This document shows positions 44,901 to 53,341 of a DNA stretch of 55,318 nucleotides, piece after piece. The notes under the pieces were generated by a model that made no database searches, was not told the origin of the DNA, and worked only from the letters and a program-made list of their open reading frames with translations. Positions within the stretch are counted from its first letter, which is position 1. Every line of letters starts with the position of its first letter. The position numbers and the translations under genes were made by a program. The DNA is from Verrucomicrobia bacterium 12-59-8 (GTDB lineage: Bacteria; Verrucomicrobiota; Verrucomicrobiae; Verrucomicrobiales; Verrucomicrobiaceae): assembly GCA_002279765.1 (NCBI GenBank), contig NCCR01000004.1, positions 1 through 55,318 on the forward strand, in the 5' to 3' direction.

Positions 44901-45897
44901 ATGCCCCGCCGAATTCTTTGCTCAAGGACGGCACGCTTTCGCCGACCACAAGGAGCTTGGCGGGGATGCCGGGCGCTGCGGCGGCTGGTTTGTCGCTCCA
45001 GGTGCGATACTTCGGTTTCGGGCCGGGAGGGTTGTCATCAAGCTGAGGCACGAGCCAGGCGAGGCCGTCGAGATTGTCGAGCAGGCGGCCTTCGGCGTCT
45101 TCGTTCGTATGGTTCAGAATGCCGATGGGACCGTTGTAACCGCACGCACGCACGATGCGCAGCACCTTCACATCCTCAGTGCCCGCGCCGAGCGGGAGAA
45201 TTTTGCGGCTCTTGGCATCGCCCTCGATGTCCATGCCGTTGAGATTGAAGCAGAGCAGATGCGGCAGCATGCGCGGCAGCACTTTGGCAAGACGATCGAG
45301 ATGGCCGTGGCCGTGATGCAGATTGTACACCATGCCGATATTCTTGATGCCCTGCGATTTCAAGGCTTCCACGATGGCGATGGCGTTCTCCGGCTCGCCA
45401 TACCAGGCACCGTGATTGTAGAGCGCCACCTGGCAGCCCAAGGGTGCGGCGGCTTCGCAGATCGGCTTCAAGCGTTCGACCTCCTTCGACACACGAGCTT
45501 GCTGATCCGCCTCATCTTTGACTTGGATCGCACCGCCGTTGCCGTTTACCCAGAGCTGCGGATGCACGCCGTGGCGTTTGAAGAGTTCCAGTGTCTGCTT
45601 CGCCTCGTCATTGAGAACAGTCGGGAACCACCAGCCCATCAGCTCAATGTGGTGTTTCTTGAGCGCGTTCAGCTCGTCGTCCCACTGCGGGATGTGCTCC
45701 TTGCGGTAGTCATAGACGAATTTCTTCACGCCCATCTTCTCCAGCATTGCTGCACGCTCCTCCGGGCCGCGTTTGCCCGCATCAAACGGCACAATGCACC
45801 ACGCGGCGAGGTTGGATTTGTCGAAAAGTCCGTCGGCGGCGGTGAGCCGGACGAGGGAGCATGCAAGAAGAGTCAGCAGCAGGAAGGTTTGTTTCAT
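41983..45897 (-). CDS. Large secreted protein: TIM barrel, LamG, beta-propeller, cupredoxin
   Basis: This protein has 1,304 residues from the ATG at 45897 (MKQTFLLLTLLACSLVRLTA). Residues about 25-290 resemble a xylose-isomerase-like TIM barrel (sugar phosphate isomerase/epimerase type: QVALYNHGAWYGEPENAIAI, MVYNLHHGHGHLDRL). A LamG/concanavalin-like domain follows (about 360-500; DGQWHDFLVSID). A long six- to seven-blade propeller comes next (FRNPDGLGISPDGRFLTTSG). The C-terminal 130 residues form a plastocyanin/azurin-type domain with type 1 copper ligands His (VPHNWML), Cys and His (CTFPGHW) and Met. Such chains are known in Verrucomicrobiota; a periplasmic redox-coupled sugar role is inferred. 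Confidence 0.85.
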   Translation of the reverse strand: MKQTFLLLTLLACSLVRLTAADGLFDKSNLAAWCIVPFDAGKRGPEERAAMLEKMGVKKFVYDYRKEHIPQWDDELNALKKHHIELMGWWFPTVLNDEAKQTLELFKRHGVHPQLWVNGNGGAIQVKDEADQQARVSKEVERLKPICEAAAPLGCQVALYNHGAWYGEPENAIAIVEALKSQGIKNIGMVYNLHHGHGHLDRLAKVLPRMLPHLLCFNLNGMDIEGDAKSRKILPLGAGTEDVKVLRIVRACGYNGPIGILNHTNEDAEGRLLDNLDGLAWLVPQLDDNPPGPKPKYRTWSDKPAAAAPGIPAKLLVVGESVPSLSKEFGGALKGSYFQQYNEPFRTLPVTVECRAQLTSKDHFNILIASDAKSSATHWELYTHAKRGTLALFMPGRGGDCDSKVDVCDGQWHDFLVSIDEKNVVIWIDGKQMFEKAVQPLKGTPAAGGIAFGSLVDGGIGCEGLIDDVRITRGVMKPRKGGAPRLRMDNTLGLWDFDHLDALLPPPAPKPAEFNPERKPLHPEDNVHWQEFVNRERVFDFYGKEALQFMKQKPLPELLPQFPGLDGGQQGHWGNQNDQVTWKDGRFATSDHGSVFSCVFKGAGLTIPKAVCVRAGDTSYVFDPETLSFPVTWIGGFIKLNDARHGFMGGAAMDGKVASKPSIKLQGQYDGFYRQGKDVIFKVGESFWNVLGQEVRPAKDFPAQWPKWIETKGKLGTQQPFATDTITLPFENPYGSLFFITAHDFFSDGTAAIATMTGEIWLVKGIDEKLEKVRWKRFATGLNQPLGMKIVKDKLYVLGRDQITCLHDLNGDAEADFYECGTNAMQTSPGGHDFIVGLETDKEGRWYFASGNQGVCRITGRDKIEVLGTGFRNPDGLGISPDGRFLTTSGQEGDWTPASSIFQIELDHNLGAHFGAGGPKNGQPPEPVLMYMPRGEDNSASSQSFIMGDNWASLKGDGNFVHLSSGGGSAWLVMRQNVKGCWQAASVKISGNFDSGPQCGRFNPNDGHLYVNGMQGWGSYTPKDGCFQRVRFTGGEKPVPIAFEARDNGVLIRFNQPVKNADAATCFAQCWNYHYGPQYGSPEYSVKYADTPGHDPLEVRSVEKLDGGKTLFLEIPQIVTASQIHLHLSTGHDIFLTAHALAEPFTEFPGYAKIAKTNHAAQIGLEAPKPAKLNPWANGEGGRELVIEAALGLQYVQKQLAAKAGEKLTIVFKNPDVVPHNWMLSKPGTLQKIGNLANLMITDPQGLAKHYVPDSDDVLAYTDMTNPQSSFTIHITAPKEKGDYPYLCTFPGHWMVMNGVLKVE

Positions 45898-45970
45898 GAT
45901 TGAGTCAAAAATGGGGACGGATGCCGCAATCTCAGAGGCGGGCTTCATGACGATGGAACGGGCCGGAAGA

Positions 45971-47248
45971 TCACAAACTCGCAGGCTTCACGAGCGTTCC
46001 CGCTTTCACCACACCACCCTGCATGACGGCGAGAAGATTGTCACGATTTTCGAGAATAGAGATGTCTTTGAGCACATCGCCCACGACGACGAGGACATCG
46101 CCCAGCTTGCCTTTTTCGAGAGTGCCGAGTTCATGGGCGCGGCCCATCATTTTCGCGCCGCCGAGCGTGGCGCATTGGATCGTGTCGAGCGTGGAGAAGC
46201 CGACGTAATTGACGAAGAAGGTCAGCTCCTGGGCGTAGGTGCCGTGGGGTGTCCAGGCAAAGCCGTAGTCGCCACCGAGTCCCATGGTCCCTCCGGCCTT
46301 GAGTACTTTGCGGCAGCTTTCGGCACCGGCTTCGAGCGTTTCTTGATGGCCATCGAGTACACGCTGGGACAGGCCAAACTCCTTGCCGCGTTGAACGCTG
46401 AAGAGTTCGAAACCGAGGCCGGGGCACATCGGCACGTTGCGCTTGAGCAGGAGATCGAGGCATTCGTCATCCATGAAGGTGCCGTGTTCAATGGCGTCGT
46501 AGCCGGCTTTGAGAGCATTGCGGATGCCCTCGGTGGCTCTGCAGTGGCCGGTGACTTTGAGACCGTGATTGTGTGCCGTGGCGACGACGGCGTGCATTTC
46601 ATCAAAAGTCATGCACAGCGTGTGATGATCGTTGATGTCGGGAGAAGCCGCGTCGCCCGTGGGATAGGTTTTCACCCACTCAATGCCGTCTTTGACGAGT
46701 TTTCGCACAGCGGTGCGGGCCTGCTCGGGGCCGTTCACGATGAAGACGATGCCCTCCATGCCAATTCGGCGGTAATCGGGGTTCCAATCCATCAGCCCGC
46801 CTGCGCCGCAGATTTCGCGGCCGCTGCTGCTGAGGCGCGGGCCGGGGATCATGTCCTCATCAATGGCCTTGTTCATCCACACATCAATGTTGTGCAGGCA
46901 GCCACCGCTGCGTGCCGCTGTGTAGCCGCATTCGAGCGCGGTCTTCGCATTCACGGCGGATTGCAGAGTGACGTATTCCACGGGAAATTTGATGTCGAGG
47001 TCCTGCAGCTCGGACACATTGAAGTAAGTGAGATGGATGTGCGCCTCAATGAGCCCGGGCATGATCGTTCCTTCCCCAGCATCGATGATGCGAGCGTCAG
47101 GAGGAGCCGGTGGCGCATCCACGGCGGGGCCGGCGTAGCTGATGAGTCCGTCGGTGATAATGACTGCGGCGTTTGGAACGGCCGGACGGCCCGTGCCATC
47201 GACGAGCTGGCCGTTTTTGACGACGGTGATGCCTGGTTGGAGCTTCAT
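45971..47248 (-). CDS. Metal-dependent amidohydrolase family protein
   Basis: This protein has 425 residues. The metal-binding HxH motif is GLIEAHIHLTYF, and later ligands fit THNHGLKVTGHCRATEG and AIEHGTFMDDECLDLL; the C-terminal GDYGFAWTPHGTYAQE holds the last conserved Asp. The N-terminal and C-terminal beta strands (VVKNGQLVDGTGRPAVPNA, LGTLEKGKLGDVLVVVGD) form the composite domain of imidazolonepropionase/prolidase-like members. There is no signal peptide. It may hydrolyse a peptide, lactam or heterocycle. The AraC regulator gene lies 11 bases upstream on the same strand. Confidence 0.88.
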   Translation of the reverse strand: MKLQPGITVVKNGQLVDGTGRPAVPNAAVIITDGLISYAGPAVDAPPAPPDARIIDAGEGTIMPGLIEAHIHLTYFNVSELQDLDIKFPVEYVTLQSAVNAKTALECGYTAARSGGCLHNIDVWMNKAIDEDMIPGPRLSSSGREICGAGGLMDWNPDYRRIGMEGIVFIVNGPEQARTAVRKLVKDGIEWVKTYPTGDAASPDINDHHTLCMTFDEMHAVVATAHNHGLKVTGHCRATEGIRNALKAGYDAIEHGTFMDDECLDLLLKRNVPMCPGLGFELFSVQRGKEFGLSQRVLDGHQETLEAGAESCRKVLKAGGTMGLGGDYGFAWTPHGTYAQELTFFVNYVGFSTLDTIQCATLGGAKMMGRAHELGTLEKGKLGDVLVVVGDVLKDISILENRDNLLAVMQGGVVKAGTLVKPASL

Positions 47249-47259
47249 GGTGCCAAATG

Positions 47260-48072
47260 CTATCGTTTTGCCTGGCGCAAGGATAGAACAGAAACGGCAG
47301 GGCCTGGAACATTCGCGGCAGCGTATTTGTCGCGGTAGGCCCCCGGTGTGAGGCCCGTGACGCGGCGGAATTCACGGGTGAGGTGGCTTTGATCAGCGAA
47401 GCCGCAGCGGAGGCTGACAGTGGCGATGGACTCGCGCGTATCGACGAGCAGTCGGCAGGCGGTCTGAATGCGCAGGCGCTTCAGATACTGCTGCGGTGGC
47501 AGACCATACTCGCGGACAAAACTGCGCTCAAAGGCGCGTGGCGACATGCCGACGGAGCGCGCCATGTCGGTATTGGTCATGGATTCGCCAAGGCGTCGGG
47601 TCATCAGCGCAATGACGACACCGAGGCGGATGTCGCTGCGCTGATCGATCTGCGCGGCATCCAGTGCGCGCGTGATGCCGGCCGTGCCGACGATGCGGCC
47701 TCGGGCATTGCAGACGGGTCGTTTGGTAGTGAAGCACCATGCCGCGGTGTGATCAAAGCGGCCTACAAGTTCGAGACGACCCTGCACCGTCTGCCCGGCC
47801 AGCACGGCCTCATCACCCGCGCGGAAATGCGCCGCGAGATGCGCGGGAGAGAGATCATCATCTGTCCTGCCGAGCACTTCAGTCAGCTGATGCATGCCGT
47901 AGTTCAGCAGGAAGGTGCGGTTCACCCATAGGTAGCGGCGTTTCGCGTCCTTGATCCAGGCCTGCACGTCCGGCAGCGCGTCGAAAAGATCGCGCAGGGC
48001 ATCGACGGGGGATGTGGCGGCAGCTTTGGCTTTCACAGGCGGGAGACTAGCTGGAACGAGTTTCGATGACAC
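47260..48072 (-). CDS. AraC-family transcriptional regulator with PAS domain
   Basis: This protein has 270 residues. The N-terminal half is a PAS-type sensor (FDALPDVQAWIKDAKRRYLW through GTAGITRALD). The C-terminal half has the two AraC helix-turn-helix motifs: MTNTDMARSVGMSPRAFERSF and ESIATVSLRCGFADQSHLTR, followed by the family signature FRRVTGLTPGAYRDKY. It is a DNA-binding regulator that senses a small molecule through the PAS pocket. Spacing of 11 bases to the amidohydrolase gene downstream suggests they are co-transcribed, so this substrate or pathway is a likely target. Confidence 0.9.
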   Translation of the reverse strand: MSSKLVPASLPPVKAKAAATSPVDALRDLFDALPDVQAWIKDAKRRYLWVNRTFLLNYGMHQLTEVLGRTDDDLSPAHLAAHFRAGDEAVLAGQTVQGRLELVGRFDHTAAWCFTTKRPVCNARGRIVGTAGITRALDAAQIDQRSDIRLGVVIALMTRRLGESMTNTDMARSVGMSPRAFERSFVREYGLPPQQYLKRLRIQTACRLLVDTRESIATVSLRCGFADQSHLTREFRRVTGLTPGAYRDKYAAANVPGPAVSVLSLRQAKR

Positions 48073-48091
48073 GCTGAATCACGCAGGCATG

Positions 48092-48124
48092 AAAAAAGCG
48101 GAGCCGCATGCCGCAGCTCCGCTT
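48092..48124 (-). terminator. Rho-independent terminator of the small Cys-rich secreted gene
   Basis: Read on the minus strand, a 9-bp stem (AAGCGGAGC / GCTCCGCTT) with an inner GC-rich palindrome is followed by six T in all. It lies about 25 bases after the stop of the gene at 48149 and before the AraC gene, so the two are separate transcription units. Confidence 0.8.
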
Positions 48125-48148
48125 GAAGGATGGAATGGAATATCCCGA

Positions 48149-48511
48149 TTACTGGCGCACTTCTTTGATGTGCTTGTCAGGAGCGACGTCAAAGGCGGCC
48201 TTGCTGGAAGCATCGGCGAAAGCGACCTGAAGGGTGTAGGTCACGGTGATGGAAGGATCGGACTTCTTTTTGCTCAACGGGCACTGGCCGGCGGTAGCAC
48301 TGAGGATGTTGTTGAGGTAGCCCTTGGGGGCGGCGGTGAACTGAGCTTTGCAACGGTTGCAACAGACTGCGACCGTCTTTGTGTAGGTGCTGGTAATGGC
48401 AGGGCTCGCAGACTTGCCAGAGATGGGACAGACGGTGTTCAAGGGCTCGGCGGCAGGTGAAACGCCAGCCAGCAGGCTGAGAGCGGCAATGAGGGTGAGG
48501 ATGTGTTTCAT
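48149..48511 (-). CDS. Small secreted Cys-rich protein, probable metal binder
   Basis: This protein has 120 residues from the ATG at 48511 (MKHILTLIAALSLLAGVSPA, signal peptide). The mature part contains NTVCPISGKSASPAITSTYT, then VAVCCNRCKAQFTAAPKGYL, then GQCPLSKKKSDPSITVTYTL. The repeated CP(I/L)S(G/K)K motif and the CCNRC cluster resemble YHS-like heavy-metal-binding domains, and the two halves look like an internal duplication. Periplasmic copper or other metal binding is plausible but not shown. It has its own terminator and so is monocistronic. Confidence 0.75.
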   Translation of the reverse strand: MKHILTLIAALSLLAGVSPAAEPLNTVCPISGKSASPAITSTYTKTVAVCCNRCKAQFTAAPKGYLNNILSATAGQCPLSKKKSDPSITVTYTLQVAFADASSKAAFDVAPDKHIKEVRQ

Positions 48512-48667
48512 GGTGGGCGTGGCGGGATGAGACGGCGGACTCGGATACGAATTCATGGATTTTCCGCAACCGAAGCTTTTCCGCCTACCAGGTGCCAGCC
48601 AATGGATTCCGTATTGGTTTGCAGAAACGAAGGCATAGGTGCTGCGGTGCTGGCTTCTTCCCGGACG

Positions 48668-50288
48668 TTACTTCGGCTGATACTTCGGATAGCGCTGCTG
48701 AAGCTGCTGCAGCATCTGCTTGGCTTTGGCTGAATCCCCGGCTTTCTCCAGCACCTTAGCGGCTTTATAGAGGGCATCAGGGGTAACATCGGGATCGTCG
48801 AAGAACTGGCTGGGCACGGCATACTTGGCGGCGCCGTCCTTCCATTTGCCGACGGCGGCATCCTTTTGGCCTTCGTTGGCCAGCTTGTCTCCCTGCGCAG
48901 CGTAGATGTCGCCTTCGAGGATGAGCAGTTCGGCCTGGAGCTTGCCGTCTTTGACCACCTGCAGAGCCTCTTGGGCAGCCTGGTCGGCTTCATCGAAGAG
49001 GCCTTTGCCGAGCTGCGCGCGGCCTTTGGTCAGCAGCGCACGTGAGCGCGTGGCGCTGTCAGGCTCTGATTTGAGGAAGTTGTCCGTGGCCTGAATGCTG
49101 GCGTCGTACTGCTGGTTTTGCAGCTGCGCCATGCCGAGGTAGTTCCACACGACTGGCTCGGTGTTTTCCGGGGTTTCAGGGGTGACGGCGCGTTCGAGAA
49201 AACGGGCGGCGCGTTTGTAGTCGTCGCTGCTGTAGAGTTTGAGACCGAGCCATTTCAAAATTTGCGGGGGCACCTGACCGTCGGGTTTAGACTGCAGGTA
49301 GCTGTCAATGGTTTTGGCCAGGTTGTCGGCGTTCTGACGCGCGTAGTCACAGAGGATGATAAGCTGGCTGGATTTTTCGAGATAGTCTTTGCTGTCGATT
49401 TCGATGGAGCGGCGCAGGGCAGGGACGGCTTTGTCGTAGATCTTCTGGTCGAAGTTGCCCCTGCCGATTCCATAATATGCCTGCGCGGCGGCGCTGGTAT
49501 TCGGGAATTTTTTCAGCAACGTATCAAAGGCTGTGACGGTGGCCTTCGGGTCCTTCTGCTCCATCGCGATGAAACCGAGCTGCAGCCAGGAGAGTTCACA
49601 GGCGTCGGATTTGGGGAATTCTTTGACAACGTGTTCAAAGTCAGCCTTCGCCTTCGGGAGATCACGGGCCTCTCGGTTTGCGAGGCCGCGGCGGGCGTAC
49701 GCCTTGGGGATGAACTCGTGGGCAGGATTCTCATTGATGAAACGAGTAAAGGTGCCGACGGCCTCCTGATGGCGTCCGGCCTCGCCCTGTGCCCAGCCCA
49801 TGTTGAAGAGCGTGCCCGGGCGCAGCTTCTCGGGCAGTTTGTCGAGGCTGACTTCATTATAGCTCAGCGCCGCCTGCTGGTATTCGCCTTTGTTGAAGTA
49901 AAAGTCGGCGCGGATCAAACGTGCCAGTGAAAGGTATTCATGATCGGCGTGCTTTTGGGCGTGCCGGGCGATGAATGCGGTGGCGAACTCGCCCAGATCC
50001 TTGTCATTCAACAGATAGAAACAGTACAGCTTCCAATATCCCGCATCAAAAGCCTCCTCGGTGTCGGTATGATACTGCTCGATGAGCAGGTAAACCTCGA
50101 CCGCACGGGCATAGCTCTTGCGCATGCGGTAGGAGTGGCCAACGAGCAGCAGCATCTTGGCGCGTGAGGCTCCTGGCGGCAGAATCTCGGAGTTCTTGTT
50201 GTAGTAGTCGATGACGCCGTCGTAGTCGCCCTTGGCATAGAGCGACTGAATGATGCCCACGAGGGAGATGCCGCGGTTTTGCTCAGTG
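48668..50288 (-). CDS. TPR-repeat protein, N-terminus lost at the contig join
   Basis: About 539 residues remain, built from many tetratricopeptide repeats, for example SLYAKGDYDGVIDYYNKNSE, FNKGEYQQAALSYNEVSL, GMAQLQNQQYDASIQATDNF and AKQMLQQLQQRYPKY at the end. Such proteins are usually periplasmic scaffolds or parts of outer-membrane assembly systems; no enzyme domain is seen. The sequence begins in mid-protein (around NRGISLVGIIQ) where it meets an MFS transporter in the same frame, so the true start is missing. Confidence 0.75.
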
Positions 50289-50293
50289 GTTTC
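50283..50293. other. Breakpoint between verrucomicrobial and alphaproteobacterial sequence
   Basis: On the minus strand the MFS protein reads RMPET, a normal end of its sixth-helix loop, and passes within a few codons into the TPR protein (EQNRGISLVG). Gene content, codon use and GC content change here. The join is in frame, which makes one continuous frame of 1,472 residues across three unrelated proteins. A chimeric assembly is the most likely cause. Confidence 0.75.
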
Positions 50294-50884
50294 CGGCATG
50301 CGCAGCGCGAACCAGGTGGCGAGCACGAGGCTCAGCAGGAGCATGGCGCCGAAGATCACGTGCCAATTGCCCAGCAGCAGGATCACCCCGCCGGCGGCCG
50401 GCGCGAGGATGGGCACCACCAGGAACACCATCATGGCGAACGACATGACGCGCGCCATGTCGCGGCCCTGGAAGCGATCGCGCACGATCGCCACCGACAG
50501 GACGCGCGCGGCCGCGCAGCCCATGCCCTGGACCGCGCGGGCGAACAGCAGCGTGTTGAAGCTGTCCGCCGTCATGGCGATCACGCAGCCGGCGCAATAG
50601 ATCGCCAGCCCGATCATCAGCATGCTCTTGCGGCCGAACACGTCCGACAGCGTGCCGAACACGATCTGCATCACCGCAAACCCGATCAGATAGGCCGAGA
50701 TGACGAGCTGGAGATCGTTCGGGTTGGCGACCGCGAAATAATGATGGATGGGCTCGAAGGCGGGCAGCAGATTGTCGATGGAGAAGGCGGTCAGCCCCAT
50801 CATGAGGGCGATAATAGCGACGAATTCGATGAAGCCTGGTGCCGGTGCGCCCGGCCGGGCCGGGTCGCTGTTGCGCTTCGTCAT
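50289..50884 (-). CDS. Bcr/CflA-type MFS drug transporter, C-terminal half missing
   Basis: About 198 residues remain from the ATG at 50884 (MTKRNSDPARPGAPAPG). Six hydrophobic helices are visible, with the loop signature GTLSDVFGRKSMLMIGL between helices 2 and 3 and the Bcr-type stretch ARAVQGMGCAAARVLSVAIVRDRFQG. Intact family members have about 400 residues and 12 helices; the second half is cut off at the join. There is no stop between the upstream transglycosylase frame and this start. Confidence 0.75.
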
Positions 50885-53086
50885 GGGAAAATGGCTCGAA
50901 ATCGCGCCGGGAGACGGCGCAAGGGGAGGGCGTTTGTAGACTTGGTAATTCTCCATCACCCGCTGCACGTAATTGCGGGTCTCGGAGTAGGGAATGCACT
51001 CCACCCAGTCCACCACGTCCACGTCCGGGTCGCGCGGATCGCCATAGCGCTCGATCCATTTGCGCACGCTGCCGCGCCCGGCATTATAGGCGGCGAACAC
51101 CAGCACATAATTGCCGCCGTAATTGCTCACCAGCTCGCCCAGCTCGGCCGCACCGAACTGGACATTGTAGGACTGGTCGCTCATCAGCCGCGCCTCATTA
51201 TAGGGCGCGCCGGTCTGCTTGGACACTTCGCGGCCGGCGGCGGGCGTCACCTGCATATAGCCCATGGCCTTGGCGCTGGAGAGGGTGCGCGGGTTGAACT
51301 GGCTCTCCTGCCGCGCCACCGCATAAATTACCGGCTTGTCCACGGGATTGCCGATGGAGGTGTAGGAGGGCAGGCCGAAGGTCGGGAAGGAGGCGGCATC
51401 GAGGGGATGCCCTTCCGCCGAGCCTTCCTTGCCCACCACCAGCACGCCGCGCGTGTCGTTATTGGCCTGCGCCAGCTCCGCCACCATGGCGAGATGGGTG
51501 GTATCCTCCATCCGCCAGGCAAGGTCGTAATAGATGGTCAGCGGAATATCGCGCTCGCCGATGGCATAGAGCAGGCGCAGGGCGCGCACCGGCTCGATGC
51601 GATCGAAGGTGGCGCGGGCCTGGGCGGAGCCCTCCGGCTGGCGGCGCAGCGCCACCGGCGGCAGGCCGAGGCGAGCGCGCGACATCTGTCCATAATAAGT
51701 GGTGCTGAAGCGCGCCGCGGATTCATAGCGGGCGCGGGCGGAGCCGGTATCGCCCATGGCCTCCGCCGCCCGGCCCTGCCAATAGGCGGCGCGGGCAAGA
51801 GTGATCGGGTGCTTCTGCTCGTGCTCCATGCGGGCGAAATGCTGGGCGGCGGTGCGCGGGTCTTTCAGGAAGCGCAGCGCGATCCAGCCGGCGGTGAATT
51901 CCTCTTCGGCGCGGTAATTGTCGGCGGTCGGCGTCGCCCCATGGGCGGCGACACGATAGGCGGTCTTGAAATCCCCATTGTCGAGCAGCTCGCGCGCCAC
52001 GAGGCGGCGCTCGATCCACCATTCGTCCGCATCGCCTACGGCGGCGCGGGTGTCGGGCGCGCTCAGCAGCGCCTGGGCGGCCTCGGCGGGACGATCCGCG
52101 CGGCGGGCGAGCTGGGACTTGGCAAACAGATAGGCCGGATCGTTGCCGAGCGTGAACGGCACCGCCGCCAGCAGCTTGGCGCCGTTCGGGTCCTTGCGGG
52201 CGATGGCGAGGCGGGCCTGGGTGAGGGCCACCACATCGCTGCCCGCGCGGGCCGCGGCGCGCATGGCGCGGTCGGTATCCGGCTTGTAGCTGAAGGTGTC
52301 GGCGCGCGCCTTATGGTCGGCACGGGTGAGCAGGGTGCCGAATTCGGTCATGACCGTCTTTTCGACCGATTCGCTCAGATCATCCTCGCGCCACGCCTCG
52401 CGCACCAAGGCGGCCGTGGTGGTGCGGTCCCCCGAGGCGGCGAAGGCGCGCGCGAGCGCGATCTTGCCTTCGCCCGAAAGCGGGTCGGCCTGCGAGAAGA
52501 AGGCGCGGATCACGTCGGGACTGCGATTTTCCACCAGCAGCATCCGTTCCGCGCGTCGGCGCAACGTGCTCTGGGTTGGCCAGCCGGGCTTGTCCTTGAG
52601 AAAGGCGTTGATGCCGTCGAAGCCGATGTCGTTCCGCGCATTGCGGATGACCAGCCAGGTCACAAGGCTGCGGGCCACCGGATCGTTCAAGTCCCGCGCC
52701 ATGGCGAGGGCCTGGGTGCCCTGCCCGTTCTTGGCGGCGGTGACGGCCGAGCGCAGCTGGCCAAGCTCGCCCGAGAGCGAAACCGCCGGCGCGCCAGCGG
52801 ACGCGGAGGTGCGCGCGGCGCTCGCCGGCTTGGCATGGGGTTTGGCGGCGGCTTTCTTGGAGTCGGTCTTTTTGGAGTCTGTCTTCTTGGCGTCCGCCTT
52901 TTTCGTATCGGACTTCTTGGTATCGGACTTGGCTGCGGCCGGCTTGGCCGTCGGCTTGGCGGGTGCGCTCTTCGCGGGCTTGGGGTGCGGCGAATCGGCG
53001 GTGTCGGATGCGGCCATCACCGGCGCGGGCCAGGCGAGCGCGATCGCCACGGCGGTGCGGGAGATCAGGCGGTGGGCAGGCGACAT
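50885..53086 (-). CDS. slt: Soluble lytic murein transglycosylase
   Basis: This protein has about 734 residues. The signal peptide (LISRTAVAIALAWPAPVMAA) is followed by a low-complexity Lys/Ala/Asp/Ser-rich linker (about 30-90) and a superhelical alpha-toroid. The catalytic lysozyme-like domain near residues 585-700 has the Glu in YAVARQESQFNPRT, then AKAMGYMQVTPAAG and VFAAYNAGRGSVRKW. The enzyme cleaves peptidoglycan to 1,6-anhydro-MurNAc in the periplasm. The frame has no stop after NYQVYK but runs on into the MFS start, so its C-terminal end and stop are missing; a deletion here is likely. dapA is divergent, with 255 bases between them showing nothing further I can name. Confidence 0.87.
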
Positions 53087-53341
53087 ATTCGTTCCTCACG
53101 GCCTGGCTGGGGCTCGGGCGAGCCTGTTGCCGGTTCCGCCCTATTGTTCGCCATGTGCCTTGACGAAATGCTAAGCAGCCGGCGCCGCAAATTTCACGGG
53201 TCCACCAGCCTCACGAAACCGGCAAAACGAGGGCCGCAGCCCGCGCGACCCTTTCCGGCCGGCTCGCAACAGTTTATCTGATGCGATCCGCCCGCTGAAA
53301 TCAGGCGTGCGCGAATCGTTTTTCACAACAAGGCACCTGCC

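Noticed and set aside
48668..53086. A natural triple fusion of transglycosylase, MFS pump and TPR protein
   Set aside because: The pieces come from different phyla, the MFS part is half a protein, and the TPR part lacks its start; an assembly join is simpler.
50279..53281. A plus-strand open frame of 1,000 codons
   Set aside because: It mirrors the MFS and slt genes in high-GC DNA and crosses the join; no protein motif is visible.
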